Shown here piece after piece: positions 53,241-63,989 of a stretch of 64,000 bases of DNA. The stretch lies in contig CAJNDS010000008.1 in assembly GCA_905221605.1 (NCBI GenBank), positions 162,501-226,500 of the forward strand, written 5' to 3'. Under the pieces are notes generated by a model, which saw only the letters and a program-made list of their open reading frames with translations, was not told the origin of the DNA and did no database searches. How positions within the stretch are numbered: position 1 is the first letter of the stretch; each line of letters opens with the position of its first letter. The translations under genes and the position numbers were made by a program. The DNA comes from Symbiodinium natans (taxonomy: Eukaryota > Sar > Dinophyceae > Suessiales > Symbiodiniaceae).

Positions 53241-53478
53241 TCCAATTAATTTCATATAAACTCATCCCGGACCCCTTTTCGATTCGCGCAGCTCCCTTTT
53301 AAATTCATATAAGCTCATCCCTTTGAAATAAATTCATATGGATCCCTTTTAAATCTATCTAAACTCCTCCCGATCAAAGTCATATAAAATCCCGGGCCCG
53401 TTTAACCAGGACATAATCCACGCCTCGACTGTTCGGGGGGGGGGGGGGGGGGGTCAAAAACAGGGTTCAACATTAAAC

Positions 53479-53587
53479 CCCATTTAGCTTCAAGAGGCTC
53501 CATCGATGCTGTCGGGAAGGAGCCAAAATCGATTGGGAACGATGGGATCGAAGCCTTGTTTAACTTGGACGCGGACTCCGTCATCAG
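53479..53587 (-). CDS. Putative exon, unassigned (copy B)
   Basis: On the minus strand, acceptor TTGGTGCAG, then LMTESASKLNKASIPSFPID and on to EPLEAKW, then donor GTTTAATG. Open throughout, unlike copy A, which carries a 2-nt shift. Confidence 0.35.
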
Positions 53588-53726
53588 CTGCACCAACAGG
53601 CGTGCACAAACACGAGAGCACGCATACACGCACACCTGGCACACAGGCAGCACACGCACACGCGCATGTGTACACTCACTCACACAAAGAAGAAAAGCTA
53701 AACCCCAAAACCCCTAAACCAAAAAA

Positions 53727-53740
53727 CGTATACACATATG

Positions 53741-53776
<36 letters not shown>

Positions 53777-53845
53777 CTGTACATATATTCATATTGTATA
53801 TATATACATATACATACATATACATATATACATATATATATATAC

Positions 53846-53878
<33 letters not shown>

Positions 53879-53885
53879 CGTATAT
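53727..53885. repeat. TA/CATA microsatellite
   Basis: About 160 bp of (TA)n and (CATA)n. The translated runs of Ile/Tyr from this stretch are artefacts. Confidence 0.95.
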
Positions 53886-53949
53886 CTAGCATAATGAAGA
53901 ACAAAACAAGAACATAATCTGAGCCCTCAACATTCACTTGCTGAAGCAG

Positions 53950-54016
53950 CCGAGGTGCTCTACGGTTTCCTCGCCTTTTGCTCACAGCTTCTGCTGCAAA
54001 AGGCCGGGGCAGCCTT
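53950..54016 (+). CDS. Putative exon E0 (copy B)
   Basis: Counterpart of 2824-2891, with one base lost before the GTGGGT donor and one Ala-to-Gly change. Confidence 0.35.
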
Positions 54017-54196
54017 GTGGGTTTTAGGGTTTAAGGTTTAGGGTTTTAGGGTTTAGGGTTTAGGGTTTAGGGTTTAGGGTTTCAATTCTTGGCTTGGGGT
54101 TGAGGGTTTAGGCTTGTCGGCTGAGGTGTGTTTTTTCTTGGGCCCCCCAATAATACATGAGGACGTTCCAAGGAACCCTCATTAAGCCCCAAACCG

Positions 54197-54227
<31 letters not shown>

Positions 54228-54662
54228 ACCCTAAAGTCCAAGCTTAGGGCCAACAAAATCTTGGGTTTAGGGTTTAGGCTCCCTGGACCTCCCAGTGGGC
54301 CCGTTTCTATTCTTAGTGTCCTGGTTGCCTTGGAGAATGTCTAGGGTTTAGGGTTTTGGGTTTAGGGTTTTGGGTTTAGGGTTTAGGGTTTAGGGCTAGG
54401 TTGCTGGGGCGCGAATGAGGGCTGGAGCTTAGGGATATCACAACAAAGAGCTATGGCTAAGCCATGAACCCTATAAGCCCAACACCCTCGTATACGACAT
54501 CAGCTCGCAAGAACCCCTAAACCCTAAACCCTCAAGCCCCCTGTAACTTGAAATTATTAAGCAAATCTAAAACACGAAACTCCTTGAAACTCCTCGAAAC
54601 TCCTCGAAACTTCCCCGGACCTGAACCCTTAATAATTTCAATAAACCCTAAACCCTAAACAG
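54017..54662. other. Arrays and islands matching 2898-4803
   Basis: Counterparts of the four exon-like islands at 3853-4528 are missing here. Only the flanking islands and arrays are shared. Confidence 0.6.
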
Positions 54663-54752
54663 GTCCTGTATGGAGTCGACTTCTTGGTGGCCACCGCCCG
54701 TCTGTGCAGCTCACTAGAGGAACTTCCAACAGGCGGAGTCTTCGAGTTTGGG
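54663..54752 (+). CDS. Putative exon (copy B of 4804-4893)
   Basis: 90 bp, same phases and splice dinucleotides; reads VDFLVATARLCSSLEELPTG within it. Confidence 0.45.
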
Positions 54753-55096
54753 GTCAAGGTTTAGGGTTTAGGGTTTAGGGTTTAGGGTTTAGGGTGCAGA
54801 GGTGTAGGGTTTAGAGCGTAGAGGTGTAGGGTTTAGGGTTTTGAGGTGCCTTGGGGGTGTAGGGTCTGGGGATCATCTGGTTGTAGACTTTCCCGGGAAA
54901 GTGCTGCGGTTTGGGGTTAAGGGTTTAGGGTTTGGGGCTTAACACCCGAAACCCAAAACCCTAAACTTTGGGGTTTCGGGCTTCGGGTCCCGAATCACTT
55001 GTGTCCCTGCTCCGAAACACCTCCAGACACCAACCCTGCATACAAAGTCGTAACCGCAACTCCCTCAAACAGACTTTGGGACCAGACCAACCTAAG

Positions 55097-55150
55097 TTGG
55101 GATCATGTACCCTGTGCCTGTGCTACTATAATCCCATCAGGCATATGAGG
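55097..55150 (+). CDS. Putative exon E4b (copy B)
   Basis: 54 bp, LGSCTLCLCYYNPIRHMR, two codons longer than copy A with the frame kept. Confidence 0.4.
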
Positions 55151-55287
55151 GTGCACGGACCATAGATCGCGATCGCTTTAGGGTCCCTAATCCCTAAACC
55201 CTAAACCCCATAAACCCTAAACCCCAATCCCTAAGCCCTATAAGCCCTAAATCCTAAGCCCTACCCGAAAGGATGTAATGAGTTCAG

Positions 55288-55372
55288 GCTGGCAAGCGCG
55301 ATCTCGGTCCCAGCAGGGCGCGTACGTTGCCCTCGGCTGCCTCATCGTGGGCATCTTCATGACGACGCAGGC
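55288..55372 (+). CDS. Exon E5, copy B
   Basis: 85 bp with TTCAG acceptor and a canonical GTGTCT donor where copy A has GC. Reads WQARSRSQQGAYVALGCLIV then GIFMTTQ. Confidence 0.5.
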
Positions 55373-55539
55373 GTGTCTAGGGTTGGTGGTTAAAAAACAT
55401 GAACCCCCAAACGCTGAACCCCGCACCCTAAACCCTGAACCCTGAAACCTAAACCCTAAACCCCCAACCCTGAACCCTAAACCCCAGTTTGCCCAAGAGT
55501 GCCCCTCGCTGCTTTTGAGGGGCGGGGGTTGGGCACGTA

Positions 55540-55625
55540 AGGCCAGGAAGGGTTTGGGGTGAGGGTTTAGGGTTTAGGGTTTAGGCTTTAGGAGGTTTAC
55601 AGACCCCGGGGTTCTCGGGTCTAGG
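55540..55625. other. Empty site of the copia insertion
   Basis: GGCCAGGAAGGG, a short TTTAGGG array, then AGGAGGTTTACAGACCCCGG. These are the same flanks that surround the element at 6454-16345, joined without it. Confidence 0.85.
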
Positions 55626-56077
55626 GCCTCAGATTGTTCAGTGGTTCAGGGTTCAGGAGCTCAAGGGTTTAGGGTTTAGGGCTTAGAGGGATGTAGTGCC
55701 CGTTGAAGAAGTGGTAGATGACTAGGACCCAGAGAAGGCAGGCTGCTTTCTAAGCCCCTTTAAACCCAAAATGGCACCCTTTTTATTCCTAGGCTACACC
55801 TGGGTCTAACCCTAACCCTAAACCCTAAACCTTAAATCCTATTGCCAGTCTTCTCTAGTAGTAGATGAGGAAAACTCGCCTTTTTTGTGAGCAGGGGCTG
55901 TGAAGAATGCTACATGGGATGGCTTTCCGCGTGCTCGACAAAGGTTCGGGTCCAGTTCCTCCGAGCCCGAAACCCGAAACCCGAAACCCTAAACCCTAAA
56001 CCCTAAGCCCTAAACCCTTAGCCCTTAGCCCTAAACCCTAAACCCGAACTCTAATCCCTAACCCCTGTAACCTGCAG

Positions 56078-56128
56078 AGAGGTGTTGCAAGCCTGGCTAG
56101 ATGAAAGCGAGGCCTGGAATGAGCAATT
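56078..56128 (+). CDS. Exon E6, copy B
   Basis: Identical to 17054-17104 over 51 bp. The following bases are TTGAGT instead of GTGAGT, so splicing at this point may be lost. Confidence 0.5.
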
Positions 56129-56186
56129 TTGAGTTTAGGGTTTAGGGTTTAGGGTTTAGGGTTTAGGGTTTAGGGTTTAGGGTCTA

Positions 56187-56309
56187 CTTGGTAGCCCAGG
56201 GGGTACCCTCTGCCCTTTTTTCCCTGCTTGTTGGCTGCAAGGTCCCCTGAAAAGGCAACCAAACCCAACAAGGGTGCATTTTTTTGATTATGGTTGCTGG
56301 GCTACCAAG
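56187..56309. mobile_element. 123-bp MITE-like element
   Basis: Perfect 13-bp inverted ends CTTGGTAGCCCAG/CTGGGCTACCAAG. Relatives at 63194-63305 (one end mismatch) and, degenerate, 17244-17354. Confidence 0.8.
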
Positions 56310-56734
56310 GTTAGTGTTTAGGGTTTAGTGTTTAGGGTTAGTGTTTAGGGTTTAGTGTTTAGGGCCTGTCAGGAAGGCGTCTGAGAGTGTCAGAAAGGGG
56401 GCCGGCGTGTTAGGGGTCAGGGTTGATTCAGGCAGGTAGGGGCGTAGGCATGTTTAGGGTTTAGGGTTCGGGTTTAGGGTTTGGGGTTTAGGGTTTAGGG
56501 TTTAGGGTTTAGGGTTTTAGGGTTTAGGGTTTAGGGTTTTAGGGTTTAGGGCCTGTTAGGAAGGCGTCTGAGAGTGTCAGAAAGGGGGCCGGTGTGTTAG
56601 GGGTCAGGGTTGATTCAGGCAGGTAGGGGCGTAGGCATGTTTAGGGTTTAGGGTTCGGGTTTAGGGTTTGGGGTTTGGGGTTTGGGGTTTAGGGTTTAGG
56701 GTTGAGGGTTTAGGGTTTAGGGTTTAGGGTTTAG
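56310..56734 (+). repeat. Arrays plus a duplicated unit of about 180 bp
   Basis: GGCGTCTGAGAGTGTCAGAAAGG occurs near 56374 and 56560 with arrays between. Copy A has a single counterpart near 17402. Confidence 0.75.
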
Positions 56735-56805
56735 GTCCCATGGGTCGCTGGCAAAGGCTCCGGACGGCTGGATCGCTCGTGGCTGGAAGCATGCCTTCGA
56801 GGGGC
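56735..56805 (+). CDS. Exon E7, copy B
   Basis: TTTAG acceptor, then SHGSLAKAPDGWIARGWKHA and further; a GC donor (GCTTAG) replaces GTTTAG. End approximate. Confidence 0.4.
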
Positions 56806-57893
56806 TTAGTGACGCTCGGCCAAAGATCCCCTTAACCCTGAACCCTGAACCCTAAACCCTAAACCCTAAACCCCAAACCCTAAACCCTAAACCCTAGACT
56901 TTTTTTTCGGTTTTTGCCTGAGGATGGAGGCCTGAGCCCACCAAACTGAACCCCGAATCCCCACAACTCCCGGACCCCAAAGCCCCAAAACCCCTCCTCA
57001 AAGCCTCAAAACTCCCAACCCGAAATCCCAGGGTTTAGGGTTTCGGGTTTAGGGTTTAGTAAACTCCCAACCCGAAATCCCAGCACCCTGAGCCCTACAC
57101 CATCTGTCCAAAATTTCCAAGTTAACTGACTTAGCTTAGCCTAAGCCCTAACCCCTAAACCCTGCATAAACCCTAAACCCTAAACCCTTTACTTTGTTCC
57201 AGTGGTCTGAGGTTGGTTTTGCAGGGGTGCAGACTTGCAGGATTTCAGGAGCGCTTAGAACTTAAGACTTTTGAACCCCACACCGTATAGTCCACCCTAA
57301 ACCTTATATCGAAACCTCAACCCTAAACTGGCTGGTTCTTGGTAGGGAATGAGGGAATGAGGGCCCCATATATAGCCTTTAAGGGATTATATAGGGCCCT
57401 CATTCCCTCATTCCCAACTAAACCCAAAAGTCTTATACACTCTGGACGGAAGGGTCAGGTCATAATTAGGATACCATCAGCTTCTTCTCCTGCGAATGTG
57501 CTTAAGAACCACCCACACATAGCAGATCCTTCCGTAAAAGGGGCAAGACAGGGATCATAGATTGTAGGGTTTAGGGTTCAGGGTTTAGGGTTTAGGGTTT
57601 AGGTTTTCGGGTTTAGGGGGATTCTCAAGCAGATGGTAGTAGGAACGCCCCACTGCTCTTGGTGTCTTAGATATCTTCAGGAAAGAGAACGCTGCACACC
57701 GAACTCAAATCGCATAAGCCCCAAAGCTCTGGATTGCTTCTTAGGGTAGTTACATGGGACCTGAGAAGGGGCGCCCTTGTATACCCCTTATATGTCCTAG
57801 ACAACCCAAGACGCATATTTTAAAGAAGGTAAGGGACCATCTGAAGGGACCATACAACTTCCTAAACCCTAAACCCTAAACCCTGCTAGCAAG

Positions 57894-57951
57894 GTGGTGG
57901 CTTTCTCATTCTCGTGCTTGGTCGTGTTATACTCGACATACATTCAGGCCG
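57894..57951 (+). CDS. Exon E9, copy B
   Basis: 58 bp, VVAFSFSCLVVLYSTYIQA, same acceptor and GTTCAG donor as copy A. Confidence 0.55.
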
Positions 57952-58572
57952 GTTCAGGGTTTAGGGTTTAGGGTGTAGGGAGGTGGCACTGAGTTTAGAG
58001 TCGGCGTTCGGGGTTTAGGGAGGTCTAGGCTAAGGCTTTCAACTGAAGGTTTCGGTCGACATGTGGCGTAGAGTTCGGGCTTCACCGGATTTAGGGATAT
58101 GTTGGCGTCGAGTCCTTTAAGCTCAGCATGTTGAAGCCTAATGCCAGGACCCGGAGTAGGCCTCATTTTTGGGTTGGGGTTCCCTTATAATTCCCTTCAA
58201 ACCAAAAACAGTACCGTTTTTTTCCTAGGTTACTCCTGGCTGTAGAATGTGCTTCGAGTTCAGCACGACCTAAAGACCAACCAGCTCAATTGGAAACCCT
58301 TCTTTTCCCAGATGCCAGTAGGGTTTAGGGTTTAGGATTTCGGTGTTTCGATCCGAACCTAAACCCTCGACCCTTTGCTAAATCCTAAACCCTAACCCCT
58401 ATTCTCCACAAACAACTCAGCCCTCCAAGAGAAACCTCCCAACCCTAAACCCTAAACCCTAAACCCTAAACCCTAAACCCTAAACCCTCCCCAAACCTAA
58501 ACCCTAAACCCTAAACCCTAAAACCTCTACCCACCTAGCCTTTGAAAGCTCCAAGTCTGGCCAGCCCAGCGG

Positions 58573-59010
58573 TGCCCTTTGGCCCTTGTTAGGGTTTAGG
58601 GTTTAGGGTTTAGGGTTTAGGGTTTAGGGTTTAGGGTTTAGGGTTTAGGGTTTAGGGTTATATAGGGTTTACGAACAAGGAGCAAACAACACCAAGTGTA
58701 CCCATATTGTACTAGGGTTGCTGGGCTACCTAAACCCCAAACCCTAAACCCTAAACCCTAAACCCTAAACCCTAAACCCTAAACCCTAAACCCTAAACCC
58801 TAAACCCTACAAACCCTTGGCCTGCCGCAGTTTTGGGTTCTAGGGGTTTAAGGGACCTTCCTTTTCTAAGGCTTCTGCAGTATGGGCCCTGGGGCTTTAT
58901 AGGGTTTAGGGTTTAGGGTTTAGGGTTTAGGGTTTAGGGTTTAGGGTTTAGGGTTTAGGGTTTAGGGTTTGGGGTTTAGGGTTTAGGGTTTGGGGTTTAG
59001 GGTTTAGGGT
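58573..59010. repeat. Three long arrays
   Basis: G-rich 58590-58660, C-rich 58735-58810 and G-rich 58905-59010, the last lying inside a decayed foldback that copy A also has interrupted by an array (about 19620-19740). Confidence 0.85.
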
Positions 59011-59772
59011 GTATATATGAGGCCCCATTAGAGGGCCCTATGATTTAGGTGGTGGGTCCACACTTCCGAAACGTCAACAGGCGCACTACCTCATTGGCCT
59101 AGACGCCAGTCTGGTCGCTTGGAAACCCTAAGGTTTAGGGTTTAGGGTTTAGAGTTTAGGGTTAGAGTTTAGGGTTTAGGGTTTAGGGCTTAGGGTTTCG
59201 GGATCCTAAACCCCAAAAGTGGGTCTTTGGGGTCTTTTGGGTTTAGGTTGAGGATTGTTTGCGTTGAGGGCTTAAACTTACTGCGGCTTCAGTTGGAGGG
59301 CAGGGGGCGGGGGAGGGGGCGGCAGGATGGATGCCGCCGATGATTTCCTACATATCAGAACCCTATGCTGGCACCCGTGATCACGCCAAACCAGGAGCAA
59401 GTACAGGGTTTAGGGCATGGAGGGTAAGCGATTTACCCGACACTGGGAAAGCCCTGCGGAGTTTGGCTTCAGGGCTTGGAGCTTAAAGTCGCTGGACAAT
59501 GACCTGTAGGATTCAGGGGGATTAGGGTTAAGGAGTTTTTGATTGGTGGTCGCCAAGCCTAGTTAGGGTGTGTGGTTGAGTGGAGGTGGGGTGGGGTCAG
59601 GGTTCAATCCTTTCCGAAGAAACCACCACCCCCCGCAACAGAACAAACATGCAAACTAAGTAGCTGAATGAGTACACCTTACACTTTTTGGGATGCTGTA
59701 GTCCCCTATAGAACTGAAAGTGTACACTTTTTCGGGGGCTTATGAACTCAGCAACTAAGGAAAGCCAACTAG

Positions 59773-59858
59773 TTGACAGTCACGAGCGAAGAGCAATAGA
59801 CAATAATATCCATCATCCATTTCTGAAAGTATTCTCCCCAGGGCATTTGGGGTCTGTA
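59773..59858 (+). CDS. Exon E9b, copy B
   Basis: 86 bp, DSHERRAIDNNIHHPFLKVF then SPGHLGSV, donor GTGTAT. Confidence 0.5.
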
Positions 59859-59926
59859 GTGTATCTTAGGGCCTTAGGGCAGTTGCAAGGGCAAGGGCCC
59901 TTGCCTTATATACCTTATAAATCCTT

Positions 59927-60212
59927 TACATAATACCCCCCCCCCCCCATAGCTAGAGATGCTGATACTTTGCTTAGGAATGCTTACGTTCTGTTCTTCC
60001 GTCCGGTACAGTAGCATAGTCTTTTCAGTTTTGGATTGGTGCATTTCGCCTCTGCAAACAGTTTGGCTTAGTTCATCATGGGCTCTTAGGAGCGACTAAG
60101 TAGGACGGGTGACAATAAGTCACGCAGCCCAGCTGCCGCACGAAACCGTGTGCCCTTCGCTAAGCGGACGACCCTCTGCTGCGAGCTGAAGTGAAGTGAA
60201 GTACATAATACC
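59927..60212. mobile_element. 275-bp SINE-like insertion with 11-bp direct repeats
   Basis: TACATAATACC occurs at 59927-59937 and 60202-60212, bounding sequence absent from copy A. A C-tract follows the left repeat (a G-tract on the minus strand). No RNA family could be named; an RNA-derived short retroposon is the guess. Confidence 0.5.
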
Positions 60213-60630
60213 AACAAACGCAGTACCACTTAGGAACCTTGCTACAGGAAACCAAACCCCAAACCCCTAAACTTTTTTCTCACCACCATTTCTGTTTTGG
60301 GTACTGGGCTGGGTCAGGAAGGGGATACTCTGGGAAGATGAGTATTGTAAATTAGGGTAAACCCTAAACCCTAAACCCTGAAAGGGGGAGAGTAGGGTTG
60401 TAGGCGATGAAGAGGGTCAACCCTAAACCTTACCAAGGCCCAAAACCGAAACCCTGCTAAACCCTTTTGAGCCCCAACCGCTAGACCCGGAACCCTAAAC
60501 CCTGCGAAGCCCTAAACCCTGCCAAGACCCTAAACCCTTAACCCTAAACCCTAATCCCTAAACCCTTAACCCTAAACCCTTAACCCAAAACCCAAAACCC
60601 TAACCCTAAACCCTAAACCCTAAACCTTAG

Positions 60631-60697
60631 GATTGTTGGTGCTTGCGGCTGGTCAGCAGCCTGGACTACAGCACAGCGGTCTTGAACTGGAGCCTTG
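60631..60697 (+). CDS. Exon E10, copy B
   Basis: 67 bp, DCWCLRLVSSLDYSTAVLNW then SL, same acceptor and a GTTGGT donor. Confidence 0.5.
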
Positions 60698-61393
60698 GTT
60701 GGTTTAGGGTTTAGGGTTCAGGGTTTAGGGTTTAGGGTTTTGGGGTTTTAGGGTTTCAGGGTTTAGGGGGTGAAAGGGTTTGGGGTGTAGGGTTTAGGGT
60801 TTAGGGTTCAGGGTTCAGGGTTTAGGGTTCAGGGTTGAGGATTTAGGGGTTAGGGGTGAAGATTTTTGGGTTGAGGGTTTAGGGTTCAGGGGTGAAGAGT
60901 TGAGGGGTTCAGGGTTTAGGGTTTAGGGTTGGGATTAAGGGTGAAGATTTTAGGGTTTTAGGGTTTAGGGTTTAGAGTTTAGGGTTTAGGCTTTAGGGTT
61001 TAGCTAAACCTTTAAGCCCTAAAAAACAAGAAATCTTAAAGTCCTGAACACTACACCCCACGCTTCGTAATTCCTAAGCCCCAAACCCTAAACTCCAAGC
61101 TTCCTGAACCCTAAGCCCTAAACCCTAAGCCCTAAACCTTAAACTCTAAACCCTAAACTGGGGACCCTAAACCCTAAACCCTAAACCCTAAACCCTAAGC
61201 CCGCCAAAACGTAAGCTTCGTGATCCCAGACTCGAAGCTTCCAAGCCCCTCGAGCCAGAAAGTGCCTAAACCCTACGCTTTAAGGTTTAGGGCTTAGGGT
61301 TTACGATTGGAACTGGCCACGTTACTAGTTCAGAAGGGGTTCGAGCAATTAGCAAAAACCCCACCCGCATAACATTCCGAAAATGAAAAATTA

Positions 61394-61488
61394 CCCTAAA
61401 CCCTAAACCCTAAACCCTAAACCCTAAACCCTAAACCCTAAACCCTAAACCCTAAACCCTAAACCCTAAACCCTAAACCCTAAACCTA
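61394..61488 (-). repeat. CCCTAAA array
   Basis: About 13 perfect heptamers in C-rich orientation. Confidence 0.9.
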
Positions 61489-61559
61489 TAGTGCGCAGCT
61501 TTTCCTAAACCCTCGCTTCCCTCCTATTTCTTCCAGAAGCTCTCCAAACCCTCGCACCA

Positions 61560-61770
61560 AACCCATTTGCCTAAATCCACAAAGAACTTGCCTAAATCGA
61601 CGAAGGACTTGCCCCAAAGTCAACGAATGGTTTGCCTAAATCGACGAAGGATTTGCCTAAATCGACGAATGTCAGAGGATGGCCAGGATTGGCCCTTCGT
61701 CGATTTCGGCAAATCCTTCCTCGATTTAGTCCTCGGTTTTGGCAAATGAGCAAGGGTTTGCCTAAATTTA
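61560..61770 (+). repeat. Short tandem repeats around ATCGACGAA
   Basis: Units of TTGCCTAAATCGACGAAGGA repeat about five times and then appear inverted (TCGTCGATTTCGGCAAATCC). The 60-codon open frame over it is a repeat artefact. Confidence 0.75.
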
Positions 61771-61844
61771 GGGTTTAGGGTCGGCACCTCTAAACCCCTA
61801 AACCCCTATACCCTCTGAACCCCTAAGCCCCTGGCAACAACCAG

Positions 61845-61890
61845 CCATGGTCTGCGTAGGCCCTGGGGTTATTTTATCGGTACCCGAAGT
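61845..61890 (+). CDS. Exon E11b, copy B
   Basis: The acceptor AACAACCAG is kept; reads HGLRRPWGYFIG. The donor side differs from copy A, so the 3' boundary is approximate. Confidence 0.35.
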
Positions 61891-61939
61891 GGTTAACCCT
61901 AAGCCCTAAACCCTAAACCCTAAACCCTAAACCCTAAGC

Positions 61940-62016
61940 CCTAAGCCCTAAGCCCTAAGCCCTAAGCCCTAAGCCCTAAGCCCTAAGCCCTAAGCCCTAA
62001 GCCCTAAGCCCTAAGC
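61940..62016 (-). repeat. Homogenised CCCTAAG block
   Basis: About eleven consecutive CCCTAAG units lie between canonical CCCTAAA units. Confidence 0.9.
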
Positions 62017-62078
62017 CCTAAACCCTAAACCCTAAACCCTAAACCCTACCCTAAACCCTTTAGGAATATTTTATTCAG

Positions 62079-62130
62079 GAATGCCTTGCAAGCGGTCCTG
62101 AAAACCGCCACTCGCCTGCGCTGCGTTGTG
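62079..62130 (+). CDS. Exon E12, copy B
   Basis: 52 bp, NALQAVLKTATRLRCVV, acceptor TTATTCAG, donor GTTCTG. Confidence 0.5.
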
Positions 62131-62525
62131 GTTCTGCTGAGGAGCACCGGGCCAGCTCGGGTTTAGGGTTTAGGTTTAGGGTTTAGGGTTTAGGGTTTAG
62201 GGTTTCAGGTTTCGGGTTTCGGGTTTAGGGTTTCGGGTTTAGGGTTTAGGGTTTAGGGTGCAGGATTTAAGCCGAAGGCCCTCGGCCACAAACCCTAAAA
62301 CCGTATAACTCTAATCCGAAGACCCCAGAACCTTAGAACCCTGAGCCCCAAATCCTAAGCCCCAGACCCTAAAGCCTAAGCCTAAAACCCGACAAGCAAT
62401 TGCAATCTAGGATCCCCGACACACACACACAAATACTGTAACTAAACAAATAAAAATATTCAAACAGTGAGATTATACACACAAAGCTAATTAGACAGAT
62501 AGCTAAATAACTATGATGAAGGCAA

Positions 62526-62634
62526 ACCCTAAACCCTAAACCCTAAACCCTAAACCCTAAACCCTAAACCCTAAACCCTAAACCCTAAACCCTAAACCCT
62601 AAACCCTAAACCCTAAACCCTAAACCCTAAACCC
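62526..62634 (-). repeat. CCCTAAA array
   Basis: About 15 perfect heptamers. Confidence 0.9.
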
Positions 62635-62812
62635 TCGACCTCACCTCTCAAGCCAAAAGCCTCAACGAGGTGAGCTGCGAGCAGTCGCCAATCACCCTAA
62701 ACCCTAAGCCCTAAGCCCTCAACCCTCAACCCTAAACCCTAAGCCCTACACCCTAGACCCTAGACCCTAAACCCTAAGCCCGAAGCCGTAGCCATAAGCC
62801 CTTCACCCCAAG

Positions 62813-62998
62813 CCCCAAAGCCCCAAAACCCCAAACCCCAAACCCCAAAACCCCAAAACCCCAAAACCACAAAACCCCAAAACCCAAGACCCCAAAACCC
62901 CAAAACCCCAAAATCCAAAACCCAAAACCCCAAACCCCCAAACCCAAACCCCAAACCCCAAACCCCAAACCCCCAACCCCTAACCCCCAAACCCCAAA
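62813..62998 (-). repeat. CCCCAAA/CCCCAAAA block
   Basis: Units of CCCCAAA and CCCCAAAA dominate. The long Gly/Phe/Trp open frames on the minus strand here are translated repeat. Confidence 0.9.
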
Positions 62999-63023
62999 CC
63001 CTAAACCCTAAACCCTAAACGAG

Positions 63024-63143
63024 GTGAGCCGCGAGCTGGCTCCAATCTTCCTCGTTACTCAGTGCACCGCGGTCTTCGGGTCGATGTATTTCATCATCGC
63101 TGGATTGATGCCGCTGGTCCCTTACATGAGGGAACAGGGTTTA
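63024..63143 (+). CDS. Exon E13, copy B
   Basis: Reads VSRELAPIFLVTQCTAVFGS then MYFIIAGLMPLVPYMREQ before a GTTTAGGG array. The end differs from copy A and leaves a different phase. Confidence 0.5.
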
Positions 63144-63989
63144 GGGTTTAGGGTTTTGGGTTTAGGGTTTAGGGTTTAGGGTTTCGGGTCTTACTTGGTA
63201 GCCCAGAGGTACCCTTTCCCCTTTTGTTTTGCTCTGGGTTCCCTTATAAAATGACCAACCCAAAAAAGGGTGCCCTTATTATTATGTGGTTACTGGGCTA
63301 CTAAGCTACTAATTGCTTGAGAACCCCCTCAAAACAAGAACAGATTCTTCCTTATAAGGGAACTAGAGGGTTTCTTGTTGCTTTGGGAGGGGTTCTTAAG
63401 CAAATAGTAGATGAGGGAACAGGGTTTAGGGGTTAGGGCGAGGGTTGAGGGTTTCAGGGTTTTTAGGGCTTTAGGGCTTTAGGGTGTTAGGGTTTTAGGG
63501 TCTTAGGGTTTTAGGGCTCAGGGTTGTAGGGTTTTGGGCTCAGATGTTGGGCGGTTGCAACCCAGAGCCGCCTCTTCCTTTCACCGGAGGCTTAGGGTTT
63601 AGGGTTTAGGATTTTAGAGTTTAGGGTTTAGGGTTTAGGCTAAATGGACTATTTTTGGGTACCCATTGTGACCTTAAGAAAGGGACCCCAAAAGGGACCA
63701 TAATTTAGGAAACTACCCATGTTCCTTTCCTGAAAGCGTGACATGCTGGAGTATCGCTTTTAATCGGGAAGGTTTCGATTCCACTTAGTGAACCTTAGTT
63801 ACTGCTTTAGTTTAAACCCTGCACCCAACCAAGCCATTGGCGCGCATTTAGTCCCCAAACACGAAACGCTAATCCCCAAACCCTAGACTCTATGTAGCCC
63901 GAAACCCTAAACCCGAGACCCTAAACCCTAAACCCTAGACCCTAGACCCTAAACCCTATGAGCCCACGGGCCCTAAAACCCAAATCGAG
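63144..63989. other. Copy-B counterpart of the E13-E14 intron
   Basis: Contains the foldback at 63194-63305, a TTGCTTGAGAACCCC-family foldback to about 63410, and short arrays. Confidence 0.6.

Noticed and set aside
53698-53985. Ile/Tyr-rich open frames on both strands
   Set aside because: Translation of a TA/CATA microsatellite.
62780-62795. Spliced-leader start CCGTAGCCAT
   Set aside because: Ten-base match in degenerate heptamer sequence without the leader's 3' end; likely chance.
62760-62990. Minus-strand Gly/Trp/Phe-rich open frames
   Set aside because: Translation of CCCCAAA(A) repeats; no island or splice support.
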